Assembly (NCBI GenBank): GCA_012934845.2
Contig: WNNJ02001260.1
Location: 1-64,000, forward strand
Reading direction: 5' to 3'
Length of the DNA: 64,000 nucleotides
Source of the DNA: Pomphorhynchus laevis
Lineage: Eukaryota > Acanthocephala > Palaeacanthocephala > Echinorhynchida > Pomphorhynchidae
Every line of letters begins with the position of its first letter. Position 1 is the stretch's first letter. The position numbers and the translations under genes are program-made. The notes under the pieces were generated by a model. That model did no database searches. It was given only the letters and a program-made list of their open reading frames with translations, and was not told the origin of the DNA. Below, in pieces: positions 1 to 10,821 of the stretch.

Positions 1-3000
1 TTATTACAATCTTCACAACGTTCATAACTGAAAGGTTGTTCTATAATTCATTGATTGAACTTTACTGACTGGACCATGAATTATTGGTAGCATTGTATGA
101 ATTTCATTTTATTTTATTTTTTTGATTATTTAGAAAAAATGTTATCTTTAAAGAAAAGAAGTGGCGCACCACCTTAACTACTACTTTATTTTTGAATCAA
201 AGACGTAAGGATAATTGTTGTAGATTAAATATGTATTTATAGCAGCAATGGAATGCATTAATCATCACCAAAAGCACCAGCAAAACTATCAACAATACAA
301 CACGTCGGATATGCTTGGTGGACTTGCAAAATTTTAGAGTCTACTATATATTATTTTATCAATGACTCCAAACCAACGCCAAAATTAGTGTCTGCATTCC
401 TTTGTATTTTCGCTCCTCCTTATATTATAATAAATGGGCATGAGTAATAAATATTAATGTGGATAGAATGCAAACAAGCCAAAACTTAATAATGTTTGAA
501 AGCTCTTGCTTCCCTTTCTCTAAATACAAATAAATATATAAAATTAGATGCCAAAACCGTGCGATTATAGTTTGCCTTTTATGTTTTACTCAAGATTAGT
601 CAAGATTTTATACTTTTTTTGCATCACTAAACAACATCATGGTTTTTATGCTAGCACTAAAAGTTAAGCTTCGTTTGTTTTTATTACTTCAATTTGATGT
701 ATTCTATATTTAAGTTCTATCATGTTCCTCATGGTCGATCAGCGTTTTTTAAAAACGCGGTAACAAAATTAAATGTATTTACCAAACATAGAAGATGTGC
801 TTGCTCCGGAGTGAAAATATTAAAAAATGTCAATGACTTTGATAATTTTGAACTCGTCGTTACTACGAAGGTTGCTTCCGATTTTAATGTTGTGTACCCA
901 AACAGTTGTTAATCAATTAGAAGCTCGATTTTTCAAGGTGAGAAATATTTCTCTGTTTACCGTACCGCAAAAAATAAGATGGTTGCTGAGCATCCCAACA
1001 CAAGTTTTGCATTGTTTGTAAAAACACTTTTAAATAAAGATATATATAGATAACATTTACAACCAAACACTATATACCACCATATTTGCTGACGCTAGTA
1101 GCACCACAAGAAATTATCCTGTAAAAGAGACAAGTGTGTATTTTATTTACCGGGTTGATTTTCCAAATGACATTAATATATTTTATATCAACATGTTATA
1201 AATTAAGAAAAATCGGGCAATAAAAAAGCACTCTACATTTATGTTTTAAATAAAGGACCAGGAGTAACATTAGAGGAGGTCGGCATAAGGAAGCATCAAA
1301 TATGCAAACGGAAATATAAAATACGAAAATCAAAAAATGCATACTTTGCTAAATTACAGATTTCTTTATGTTGACAACGTTGCCAGCATAAAAATATGCA
1401 ATATAAGTTTAATTAGCTACCGTAATCAGCACCTATACTTAGACCAGTAAATTCATTTCTATTTCTCTCTACGTACGCTAGTTTTTGAAAACTTATGGCT
1501 GAAACTATTTGTCTCTCGTATTGGCGTCTATAATGACGCTGTTAACGATCGTGATTGTGCCGTCCAAGCTTTTATAACAAACAAAATGATCTCCGCAATT
1601 TCATTATGCCCTTAATGATGGGCACTGTTCTATTAGATTAAAATCTAAATTCACATTTTCACTTTTCCGTAACACTGATATTCTTTCTGTTCAGCGAATA
1701 TGGAAATAACACATTTAGAATGAAAACTTTTAACCTACTCCATTCAAATGCGATAGTAATATGGGGAGTTATATTGTAGGGCAAAAGTTAATCAACGGCA
1801 TACGTTGGCTTTTAAAGAATATAAATTTAAATAATAACATTATTCTATTAGTTTATAGGAACGCATAACTAATCAAATATTAAGTAAATAAAGAGTATAT
1901 GAAAATGTTATAATTAGCTTCCAATAAAATGTTAATTAATAAGATGCTAAATAAATAAACGTAGTAGCCAAAATCCATTGCATCAATCTTCTTTAATGCT
2001 GTTGTCATCGCCAAGCGATCTTATCCACCCTTTTATATAACAAAATTACGAGAAAGAACTCATGACTACAACAATTGAAAACAAAAATATACAATTGAGA
2101 TTAAATTCAATTTCATTTCAATTACATTTTTAATAGACTAAGAATGAAAATTAAGATACAGTTAACATTAAGAACAAAGCAATTAAAATTAGGACGTAAC
2201 TTTCATAGTAAAGTGGAAATTGTAAATATTATACAAGAAACGATTAAAATATAAATTCACATATTTTATGTGAAATTTGGATCAAAGCAAAATCTACATT
2301 ACGGTATCTTGCATTAAATGGTATAAAGGAAAATAACCTTTCTATATTCTGAAAATTTATCATTTTTACATGGTAAATATACATCATGTTCAACATAAAA
2401 TAGTAATATATTTAGTTTATAATAATTAATGTTATCTAAAAACCAACATTTTTTGTTGTTGTTCACAATTTCGTCTTTGTTTTTCAAATAAATAGAATTG
2501 TATAATTATTTAGAAAAAAATATAAATAATCTTATAGAAAGATATTTTGCTAATTTGTTATTTTTTCTCAGTTATTAAAAGTATAAGAGAAGGGATATAG
2601 GTGTTTGAAATTTTATTAAACCTTCCTTACTACATAAAATTTTTAAAATTTGCACTACTCCTTTAACTGCTACTAAGTGAAAGGTTATATTTTACAGTCC
2701 TTGAGATACTGTTTATTTTCTATTGGAGATACAATTTAGAAAGTATATAATTTTTATCGTAAAATTAAAGCGGTGTCATTGTTGTATCCATCCGAATATT
2801 ATTTTTGCATATTGTTATAAAATCATATAATTTACAAATGATTTATAGAATTTTTTTTGCCTTTACCAGGGCAACAAAAATATTTACTTGACGATATTTA
2901 ATAGGAATTAATGCATTAGTCGATTATTATTGCCAAAAGCTCTTTATTATTAGCTGAAATAATAATGCAATTTTAAACATTAAAATAAAAATTGCTTACG

Positions 3001-3400
3001 TTAAGTTGTATTAACAATTGTTTAAACACTATGACTAATCATTAGTAAACATTGTAATGTGACTCAATAATGGTTGATAAAGATGTTGACGGGCTGAAAT
3101 AATACAGATTCTATTTAGAACCTAATTTGATATTTTTTTTGTAATTAGTATTTTACAGTTAGATTTTTAATCCGAAATAATTAAACATCATTTATGACAC
3201 CCAAATTCACTTACATGTTATTCGAAATCGATACTTTTCTAAGCAGTGCTGCTTTTGATACTTCATCAGTATACCGGCGACATTAAATAATACGATCCGA
3301 TCGGATCATTAATCTAATGAACACAATATGAATTGATCTTTCTAAAACTAGATCCAATACAATCAAGTACATGAATATATATACACAAATTTATATATAT
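1..3400. other. AT-rich gene-free region
   Basis: No convincing coding frame, RNA gene or recognised transposon was seen. Two short overlapping frames (697-912 and 827-1021) lie in a slightly less AT-rich patch. A good splice-donor match (AAG then GTGAGA, junction at 937/938) follows them, so a small exon is possible. Neither frame resembles a family I know. The rest is simple AT-rich sequence. Confidence 0.5.
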
Positions 3401-3478
3401 TAGAGATGTGATTCAACCAGGACTGTCTATTATACCTATCTGCCTCTTTCTATATATAGAAAATTTCATGCTTCATCA

Positions 3479-3527
3479 CTGCAAGACGGCATACCGTTTC
3501 GGCTTCGAGAAGCCTCATCAGTTGCAG
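3479..3527 (-). ncRNA. Hammerhead ribozyme, type I (copy 1)
   Basis: Read on the minus strand the parts are, in order: CTGCAA (stem I), CTGATGA core, GGCTT-CTCG-AAGCC (stem II, 5 bp with a 4-nt loop), GAAA core, a stem III of four pairs (A15.1-U16.1 plus CGG/CCG) with loop TATG, the cleavage triplet GTC, then TTGCAG closing stem I with six perfect pairs. All conserved core positions are present. Predicted cleavage follows the C complementary to position 3485. Stem III is short, as in retrozymes and PLE ribozymes, where dimers are thought to be the more active form. Confidence 0.85.
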
Positions 3528-3826
3528 CAATACAATAAATACACATGAAAAACGTACTATATATAGATTAAAGCAGAAAGAATTCACTATATGCTAATTG
3601 CATGACGTCGCTTGCGCTTTCGAAGTCAATGCACTGCAGTGAATTCATTTCAGCGTAATAGACATCAGCGGGATCATTAGTTGATCAATAAAATAAACAA
3701 GAAAGGAAGCACCGCCGCCTGGGATCTTCAGAATATCAATAAATAAACTAGAGATGTGATTCAACCAGGACTGTCTATTACACCTATCTGCCTCTTTCTA
3801 TATATAGAGAATTTCATGCTTAATCA

Positions 3827-3875
3827 CTGCAAGACGGTATACCGTTTCGGCTTTGAGAAGCCTCATCAGTTGCAG
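3827..3875 (-). ncRNA. Hammerhead ribozyme, type I (copy 2)
   Basis: This is the second ribozyme of the tandem repeat, with the same architecture as the copy 348 bp away: stem I CTGCAA/TTGCAG, CTGATGA, stem II GGCTT/AAGCC, GAAA, stem III of four pairs, GTC triplet. The only differences are in loops (CTCA for CTCG in loop II, TATA for TATG in loop III). Every stem and core base is kept while loops vary, as expected if the fold has been under selection. Predicted cleavage follows the C complementary to 3833. Confidence 0.85.
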
Positions 3876-4080
3876 CACATACAATGAATACATATGAAAA
3901 ACATACTATATATAGATTAAAGCAGAAAGAATTCACTATATGCTAATTACATGACGTAGCTTTCGTTTTCGAAGTCAATACAATGCAGAAAAGAAATAAT
4001 CCCTTGTATTATTTATAAGAAAATCTTTATTATTAGTAATAAATTTATTATTCTTTATTATTATATTAGAAAAAAAAGTT

Positions 4081-4180
4081 TGAGAAATAATTAACATACA
4101 ATATACTGAAGAAGGTGTTTACACCGAAACGTTTGTAAAATAAATAACTGTTCCTGTAATGTTGTTGAATATTTCCAATC
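4081..4180 (+). ncRNA. PLE-type hammerhead-like motif, solo terminus
   Basis: CTGAAGA (4106-4112), one extra A, GGTG-TTTA-CACC (4114-4125, perfect stem II), GAAA (4126-4129), then C-GTTT-G and TA, which give a two-pair stem III and a UA cleavage site. Stem I is weak. The layout matches the termini of the PLEs elsewhere in the window, so this is probably a solo PLE end. It differs from the adjacent retrozyme by the extra nucleotide before stem II. Confidence 0.55.
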
Positions 4181-4192
4181 ATTATATATATA

Positions 4193-4662
4193 TCGAAGCA
4201 TACTTATTTGAACTACTATATATTTTGCTTAAAATAATAATTCATATATAGACTATATATTCTACTTAAAATTATTATGATAATATAATAATTTAAACTT
4301 ATTTATTATTTATAGATCAATATTTATATCAAGTGCCGCGTATTCACGTTTTTCAATCTAACAAGGAAGCGATATACCCAAATACATATTATAATACGGT
4401 ATTTTACTTCTGAAAAGGTATTTTTATCTAATGCAAAATGAATTATCCATTATCTATTCATAAACCATTACCATTTTTAACTTAACATTTTGTTTTAATG
4501 AAATATGCTGCCTATATATAGGGCGCTTATTGAATAAAATCTGTATTTATATCACACCAATATAATCTTTAGTTTATATATAAGAAAATAATTGTGCACA
4601 AATATCGAGGAATACTTGTTTGAACTACAATATATTTCGCTTAAAATAATAATTCATATCTA
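4193..4662 (+). repeat. Pair of about 60-bp direct repeats
   Basis: Positions 4193-4250 and about 4603-4662 share a stretch reading roughly TTTGAACTAC, then ATATATTT, GCTTAAAATAATAATTCATA. They are direct, about 410 bp apart, and separated by AT-rich sequence without coding potential. They may be ends or a partial tandem copy of a small unrecognised element. Confidence 0.4.
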
Positions 4663-4740
4663 CGGTAAGGAAAGATAGTAAAGTTAAAGAAAAGTCATAA
4701 TTTCTTTAAATGTAAAATAAATGTTTTTATATAAAGCAAA

Positions 4741-4806
4741 TTAGATGTTAGCTGATGTTAAATTAGATGTTTGTTGAAACTAAATTAGATGTTAGTTGAT
4801 GCTAAA
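4741..4806 (+). repeat. 22-bp minisatellite, three units
   Basis: Three consecutive 22-bp units start at 4741, 4763 and 4785, each beginning TTAGATGTT and ending in TAAA. A decayed fourth unit follows at 4807. The remaining gene-free sequence on either side (about 4250-4970) shows nothing else. Confidence 0.7.
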
Positions 4807-4977
4807 TTAAATCTTAGATGTTAAACCTGATAAGCAATACAACTCGTACAATCTAGTCACAAATGTTCATCTACTAATTTCATCTTGCTACCGTAGCCAT
4901 CTATTTGCATGACTTCTGAGTTCTTAAGCTCTGTAATTTTTCGTATTTTGTCAAAGTGGAAGATGATTTTAAACGCG

Positions 4978-5316
4978 CGGTTCAACGCTTCCACTGAAGC
5001 TGAAGCAAAATAAAATGACTACAACTAAATTAAATGTTCATAAGAGAGCATGGAAGCAGTATTGAAATTAACACGAATGCAAATCTCATATTGATACACT
5101 TATTCGCCTCGAATTAAATCACTTTTGCGGTAGACATCATGATAAAGAGCTTCATTAATTGATTGTAATTGCATATATTCTGATTGTGAACACATTTTAA
5201 AGCGGATTTTATTTGATCTTTTCTTCTTCATTTGGCCAGTTCGTATCACCACTGTATATTAGAGTGTTGCTATATTATTGAATTGATTACGTGAAAGTAA
5301 AATGAACCGAGCAAAT
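4978..5316 (+). repeat. 339-bp dispersed repeat, copy 1
   Basis: This 339-bp block recurs in the same orientation at 18118-18456 with identical length. By eye about eleven substitutions separate the copies, all within roughly the first 95 and last 40 positions. About 210 bp in the middle (about 5071-5281) appear identical. No frame of useful length and no RNA-gene box set is visible. It may be a non-autonomous element or the untranslated tail of the PLE that precedes the other copy. Function unknown. Confidence 0.75.
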
Positions 5317-5944
5317 GACGGTAAGGCCAGCGAATATAAAATATTCGGTACAATTTATATGTTATGCTTATTTAAAATTAATATTGCTACATCATAACAA
5401 TCAATTAACTGATGGAAACGTGCAGAAATGTGTGATAAAAAATGGGCATGGTATCAAAATTGATAAGTTACACAGCCATATATAATAGTTGAAAGTCGGT
5501 AATAAGTAGATTTGACTTTAATTTTTAGATTAAAATATACTGTCAGTAAACAATGTGTTAACGATATATTTATTAAATCAACAATGAAGCACATGAATTA
5601 TTAAAATGGTATACATAATAATTCTAGCTAACTTCGGTTGCTCTTATGGTTAAAAATTTATATACTAGTATCTTGTTCTATTTTATTAACACCAAGTATA
5701 TTCAAAATGATTGTAGACTGTCATTATTTTACAGCCCTATTCTACGCGCAAAACATTTCTTCAACTGTATCTTTACGCAAGCCACAGAATTAGACGACGA
5801 TTGAGTTGTCACACATAAAATTCAACGAGCATAGTTTCCTTAATGTGCCTTTTAAAAGTATCTGTAAATAGTCCAATTATCGAATTTGCTTAAAAAATAG
5901 TATACATTAAACCCATAATTTCCTTCCATTTTCGATTAGATAGT
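5317..5944. other. Gene-free stretch
   Basis: AT-rich sequence with no coding frame, RNA gene or recognisable repeat. Confidence 0.5.
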
Positions 5945-6840
5945 TTTACTGGAACGAAGAAGGAAAATTTTCCTTTATTTAAAAGTACAATATGTCGATA
6001 ACTCCTTATATCATCATCAGGATTACAATTAAATGTTCACAAAATTTTGATAGTTAACATTTATGCAAAAATACAAGCATTGATGCCATACAATACAAGA
6101 TTGAACAATGCATATAACACAAAATTGAACAACACACATTTTGAAACAAACAAAAAAGAAAAAATATAAAACAAAAAAAAACAAAATCATAAAGATAAAT
6201 GATAAAAACACACGAATTGAAAAATTAAAATAATGTAATATTAGAATAATTAATTCAAATTTAATTTAATGTTGAAATCAGATTTATTATTAAGCATTAA
6301 ATTAGGTTCTTTTTGGATAAAATACGCTTCTTGAATAATGCGAGATAACAAGTTTCTTTTCACATATGCATTTTCGAAAAACAAGTTAATTTCAAATGAT
6401 AAAATAAATGCATTTTCGAAATCAATGAAATAACTCAAACTCGCAAAATGCTGAGCAGCAGCACAAGAAGTGATGCCCTTATGTATATTATAATTATGTT
6501 GTTTAATTCGTTTAACTAAACCTTGACCGGTTTGACCAACATATACATGTAAAAATTCTTTACAATTTATCTTATAAAACAGATATCTTAAAGCTTTCTA
6601 ACTTTAAAAATAAATAACCGAAATTATCTTAAAACAATTACCACACGTTTTCAGCTTGATTTGCTTCTTGACATTTGGTAAACATATTTTTCTAATTAAT
6701 TTCGACATATTTAGCATATAACAAGATATGCAGCTAAATGATCGTATTGAATGATATGCTACTTTTTGCGTTCTTCGTAAAAGTTGCTGTACGGAATTTC
6801 TTAGATTGTTAAAAAAACACGATTAACCTAATTTGTATTA
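5945..6840 (-). mobile_element. Penelope-like element fragment (lineage D), 3' part
   Basis: On the minus strand, about 6600 down to 6250 encodes the end of a PLE protein: a GIY-YIG nuclease segment with the tract HVYVGQTGQGLVKR, then a C-terminal helix region ending near NNKSDF. Downstream, 5995-6020 carries CTGATGA, one extra T and a short stem, resembling the hammerhead-like ends of other PLEs here. The adjoining GAAGGAAAATTTTCC tract recurs at other PLE termini. The reverse-transcriptase part is missing. The element is an old, broken fragment. The family is clear; the outer boundary is approximate. Confidence 0.7.
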
Positions 6841-7014
6841 AGAATAAATAACTTTAATAAAATTTATGTTAAAAATGACACTCAACTCAGGAATACATGA
6901 AATGTAATTTGATCGAAATAAAATTTTCTAATTATAGGGTATTTCTAAACAATTTCATGTATCAGATTGTTAAAGCCGATTAAATTAAGTGGGCCGTATA
7001 TTCTTTACAAGTAA

Positions 7015-7050
7015 AACCAACGAAACGGTTGACCTTCTTCAGACATTGTT
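7015..7050 (-). ncRNA. Relic PLE hammerhead-like motif
   Basis: On the minus strand CTGAAGA, an extra A and a three-pair GGT/ACC stem are followed by GTTTCG instead of the GAAA box. It keeps the shape of the PLE ends seen nearby but not the second half of the core, so it looks inactive. Confidence 0.3.
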
Positions 7051-7478
7051 TAGATGGAACACATGTGGTGATCCATCTAAAACGCGATAAAGTTTAATGT
7101 AAAATCTAAATGTATTCAGAATAAAAATCATACAAATTGAATATCAAGTTGATACGTTCAGTTGTTATATTAGCAACATAATTTTAAATAGATTTGGTTT
7201 ATCTTAGTTTTCTGTTCATTATCAGTAGAATTTCGTTCATTTAACTCATCCACCTAGTTGGAGTTATGTAAATATAAAAACAGTTGTTACGACTACTTTC
7301 AAGTATATTGCCAATCTCCAAATAATTCAATTTTGGTAAAAGTTATATATAGTGGATATATTCAATTCCCAAAATCAATAAGTCAATATCAGAGATTAGA
7401 AGACAATTCAACTTTAGTAAAAAAATCATTAATAATTATTTGAGCTGGATTAAAGGAAAGAAGAAATTATTTTTGATA

Positions 7479-7514
7479 TTTCGCTAACCACTGTTAGCAT
7501 CTTCAGAAAATTAC
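7479..7514 (-). ncRNA. PLE hammerhead-like core, left arm
   Basis: Minus strand: CTGAAGA, extra T, GCTAAC-AGTG-GTTAGC (six-pair stem II), GAAA. Stem I (TTTT with AAAA) is only partly kept in this arm. It is the mirror copy of the motif at 8373-8421. Confidence 0.6.
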
Positions 7515-8372
7515 AATGTTATTTAAATGTACATGCTTATATAAAAAAGTTTCAAACAATCGCCGCCATTTGCTTTGGGCAGGTGCTGCTGTTGTTAGCG
7601 ATAACCAGCTGCTTTCACTGTTGTTTGAATTTTTGACACAGTTTCGGCAACTTTTGAAGGTACATAAAACGCAATGAAAAAGGATGATTCAAAATAGTTT
7701 AGAAACAGAACAAAAATAATAACCATAATATTTTCATTCAAAATAAATAATTTAAAAAAATTAGAAAAATATAAAAATAATAATTAAAAGTACTAAAAAA
7801 TTAAATAAAGTATAACAATAAAATAAAAAAATGATTTAAACAAAAGAATCGTTTACAACATATTTACAAAATATTTAGAGTTACATCAGATTTATTATTC
7901 GACATAATAATATTGAAGTTTTTATGAATGTAATAAGCCTCAAGAATTTTTATATTTAAACAATTGGTTTATTTTGCTAAAACAACAGTATTATTATAGT
8001 CAATATTGTGATCTAAATTAAAACTATAATCTACAATAGCGCTACTTGGGCCCTTTTTGAGTGTGTATTTGTGTTGTTTAATCTAGTCGCTAATGGTTGG
8101 CCTGCTCGACCCACATATATTTTATCGCATTCTAAACAAGAAATTTTATAAACAACTCCATAATTATCATGTTTGGGTTTATTTTTTAAAATGTTGTGTA
8201 ACTTCGGTATTTTACCATTATACAACAATATTTGAAGTACTTAATGTTTATGATTTTTTAAACAACAGTGAAAGCAGCTGGTTATATCGCTAACATCAGC
8301 AGCCCCTCCCCAAAGCAAATGGCGGTGATCGTTCGGAACTTTTTTATATAAGCATGTACATTTAAAAAGACA

Positions 8373-8421
8373 GTAATTTTCTGAAGATGCTAACATTAGT
8401 TAGCGAAATATTAAAAATTAT
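8373..8421 (+). ncRNA. PLE hammerhead-like ribozyme, right arm
   Basis: GTAATTTT (8373-8380) and AAAATTAT (8414-8421) form an eight-pair stem I. CTGAAGA (8381-8387) is followed by one extra T, stem II GCTAAC-ATTA-GTTAGC (8389-8404) and GAAA (8405-8408). Stem III is reduced to the A-U closing pair with loop TAT, and the predicted cleavage nucleotide is A8413. All core bases are present apart from the inserted T. This is the best-preserved member of the variant class in the window. Confidence 0.65.
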
Positions 8422-8715
8422 TTCTTCTTACCTTTGATCCACCTCCAATAATTATTTATCAATATTGGATTAGTATCAACTATTTTAAAAAAATCATTTC
8501 TAGGATATGATCAAAGCCATTTTACGGTATGTTAATGAAACAATTCTAAGGCCAATAGTGATATTCTCGTAAAATATATGTTTACTAATGAATTATTTTT
8601 CTTATAATAGAAACTCTTTACATTGTAGAATAGTATATGTGAATAAAGAAGTTATTTTAATATTTCTATTATAATAAAAATAAACAAAAAATAACTAGAT
8701 TGCTAAAACAGAAGA

Positions 8716-10803
8716 TTATACGAGTTCACCATTGATTAAGTTAAATCTGTTATCATCGTTGCCGGCGATTTGTTGATAATCCCTCTGAGAATGTGTCTTG
8801 AATTTTTCGTCATTTATCAAGTTACTATAACGAATACTATTTCTAGAAGATACCACCTTCATTTTGCTAGTTAATAGTGTTTTTTCAAGTTCGACATCAG
8901 CCTTACGTTTAGGCTCAATATTATTCAACATTGCAATTGTGCCATCTGCGGTGGTTTTTCCTGTCGTAGTTTTAGAAGAGTTAACTAATTTCTGTTGCTT
9001 CTTCGTTTGATATGCACTAAAAATTTGTAACATATCAAAAAAGTTTGTATTAATCCCTTTATCATGATGCCGCTTTTGACGCTGTGTAACTTCATTGTGT
9101 GATTCAGAAAAGGAAAATGTCCTTCGAGTTTTGTCTCTTTGAACTTTGTTTTTTGGCTCTACAAGTGTTCCGGACTGAATGGCCGTCTTAATTTTGTTGC
9201 ACATTGGAAAGTTGCTTTGATTTTGTTGATGATGGAGTGTGCCATTTGAAATAAATTCTCTGCTACTACAACTATCATTTTTATCCATATCTAATGAAGA
9301 TGTTACGCTTTTTGCCCGTTTTGTAGGTGCATGATGCTTTTCCAATAAACGAGTTTCGCCACCATCGTGTATAATACACTTGTCGTGGTTTGTCGCCTTG
9401 TTTATTGCATTAGTCACTCTAATATCACTTTGGTTCCCGTTTAATGACGAAGAAGATGACGAAAATGATCTTTGCCCAAACCGAAACTTCGAAACGCTTA
9501 CATCTTGTTTTTCATCTTTTTGATCTAAGTTCACGCTGTAGCCGTATTCATTGTTTTCGCTACCACCATATTTAAATGTTTTTACTGTAAGTTCTTTCGA
9601 TAAATCGATTTCTCCGGTATTTATATTACCTTGATTAATAATAGCAGCAACATTATTGTCCGAATCATCAGTTTTGACTCTGAAAATTTGCTCTCTAAGA
9701 TCATGAAATTTTAAATGATAACTCTTCATCCATTCGTTATTGCAATAAGTATGCTGCTCATCGACATCAATGTAGTCAGATGGTCTTGATTTTCTGAAGG
9801 ACATCAAATTATTACTCTTATCTAACGAAGAAAAATTGATGTTGCTATTGTTACTGCTTTTGTCAATGAGATTAGTATGCTTATCTAAATTTAAAGAGAG
9901 CCAACGATAAGCATTGCAACCTTGACAATTGCACATGCTGATGTCGCTGTCACTACCGACTCCCTTTGGTGTCCATGGTAAGTGTTCAGCCGAATAGTAC
10001 AGAAATGGACTATATTTACAAGAGCAGCAACAATTACTTTGATTAGAATTATGGATTTTACTGCTTCTGCTTGATGGCATCATTACGATCGGATAGTTGT
10101 CGAAAAGACTAAGTACACGCTTTAGTATATGACACATCACTAGTGCTAGTTCAATTAATAGTCCATACAAAGCATTAATCATATGTCCACCAATTTTCTC
10201 ACTTTCACATTTTGTAGACAAGTTCTTTGCGTCGACAGTAAATGATTGTTGTTGATTTAAATCTTCAACCTTATACAGCAATAAAATGAAGGCCACACAT
10301 TCAATCATTAAGCCAGCGAAGCCTGCATCATAAATCATGAAAATAAATGACATACCTAACAAAAGTATTCCATTCCAATTTAACTGTTTATTGGAAAAGA
10401 GAAGGATGGTTTTGTTTTTATCATTAAAATGTTTAGAGATTTGTAATTCTAAAACACCAAAAGCAATAATATAATTACCAACCGCTAGTAATATACTTTT
10501 GCAGGATAGCCATACACCTATAGTTAATAGTAATATTCCACATGCGATGTGTTTTATTGCTAAACGGTTTAGATCAGAGAGAATGTCAAACGAGTTACTG
10601 TATAGCGATGATTGCTGATGCTGGTTCATTGCCAATTGTGCCTCTACTGAGGGATTACAAATTCCATCTATATTTGGTTGCACTTCATTTGCTACTTTAG
10701 GTGAGTATTCGTCTTTTATTGAGCTATTTTCATCTATCGAATCGGTGGTATTACTGCATTGTCCGCCATTCTGATGATTATTACAATTCTTTAAAATATT
10801 CAT
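8716..10803 (-). CDS. Uncharacterised multi-pass membrane protein, about 695 aa
   Basis: A single open frame from the ATG at 10803 down to the stop at 8716 encodes about 695 residues. The frame is open six codons further upstream, but only from a GTG; an in-frame stop lies at 10834-10836. After about 80 polar residues come hydrophobic segments at roughly 85-101, 103-120, 143-158 and 162-178, and a weaker fifth at 207-226. Two Cys clusters follow: CCCSC near 258 and CNCQGC near 291. The remaining 400 residues are polar and low-complexity, rich in Ser, Asn and Lys, including a run of Ser. This suggests an integral membrane protein with a long disordered, probably cytoplasmic, tail. I do not recognise the family. 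The frame lacks any transposon motif and uses mixed codons, so I call it host. An unseen 5' exon is possible, since a CAG acceptor-like site lies just upstream. Confidence 0.75.
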   Translation of the reverse strand: MNILKNCNNHQNGGQCSNTTDSIDENSSIKDEYSPKVANEVQPNIDGICNPSVEAQLAMNQHQQSSLYSNSFDILSDLNRLAIKHIACGILLLTIGVWLSCKSILLAVGNYIIAFGVLELQISKHFNDKNKTILLFSNKQLNWNGILLLGMSFIFMIYDAGFAGLMIECVAFILLLYKVEDLNQQQSFTVDAKNLSTKCESEKIGGHMINALYGLLIELALVMCHILKRVLSLFDNYPIVMMPSSRSSKIHNSNQSNCCCSCKYSPFLYYSAEHLPWTPKGVGSDSDISMCNCQGCNAYRWLSLNLDKHTNLIDKSSNNSNINFSSLDKSNNLMSFRKSRPSDYIDVDEQHTYCNNEWMKSYHLKFHDLREQIFRVKTDDSDNNVAAIINQGNINTGEIDLSKELTVKTFKYGGSENNEYGYSVNLDQKDEKQDVSVSKFRFGQRSFSSSSSSLNGNQSDIRVTNAINKATNHDKCIIHDGGETRLLEKHHAPTKRAKSVTSSLDMDKNDSCSSREFISNGTLHHQQNQSNFPMCNKIKTAIQSGTLVEPKNKVQRDKTRRTFSFSESHNEVTQRQKRHHDKGINTNFFDMLQIFSAYQTKKQQKLVNSSKTTTGKTTADGTIAMLNNIEPKRKADVELEKTLLTSKMKVVSSRNSIRYSNLINDEKFKTHSQRDYQQIAGNDDNRFNLINGELV

Positions 10804-10821
10804 GGTTTTAAAACCAAACAC

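Larger units (their letters stand above)
3402..3987 (-). repeat. Retrozyme-like tandem repeat, 348-bp unit, about 1.7 copies
   Basis: A 348-bp unit (3402-3749) is followed directly by a second, partial unit (3750-3987) that is nearly identical over its length. Both begin TAGAGATGTGATTCAACCAG. Each unit holds one complete hammerhead ribozyme on the minus strand, and the two predicted cleavage sites are exactly 348 nt apart, so a minus-strand transcript would release a 348-nt RNA. Metazoan retrozymes are known as small non-autonomous retroelements of a few hundred bp, found as short tandem arrays with type I hammerheads and thought to be mobilised by Penelope-like elements. The size, layout and abundance of PLEs here all fit. 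No long reading frame is present. No target-site duplication could be defined. Confidence 0.75.
7437..8455 (-). mobile_element. Penelope-like element remnant (lineage D) with inverted ends
   Basis: Two arms of about 190 bp (7437-7631 and 8262-8455) are inverted copies of each other. Both hold the tract AAGCAGCTGGTTAT, CAAAGCAAATGGCG and, at the outer edge, a hammerhead-like core. Between them the minus strand encodes a GIY-YIG fragment (8228-8040) with CLECDKIYVGRAGQ, then a C-terminal tail with NNKSD. Inverted partial copies flanking an insertion are a known habit of Penelope-type elements. The reverse-transcriptase region is absent and the nuclease frame is broken, so the element is a fossil. 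It lies just downstream of the 3' end of the membrane-protein gene. Confidence 0.75.

Noticed and set aside
3250-3290. Minus-strand CTGATGA near 3265
   Set aside because: No GAAA box at hammerhead spacing.
10804-10821. Start of the membrane-protein frame at 10821 (minus)
   Set aside because: That codon is GTG. The first ATG is at 10803.
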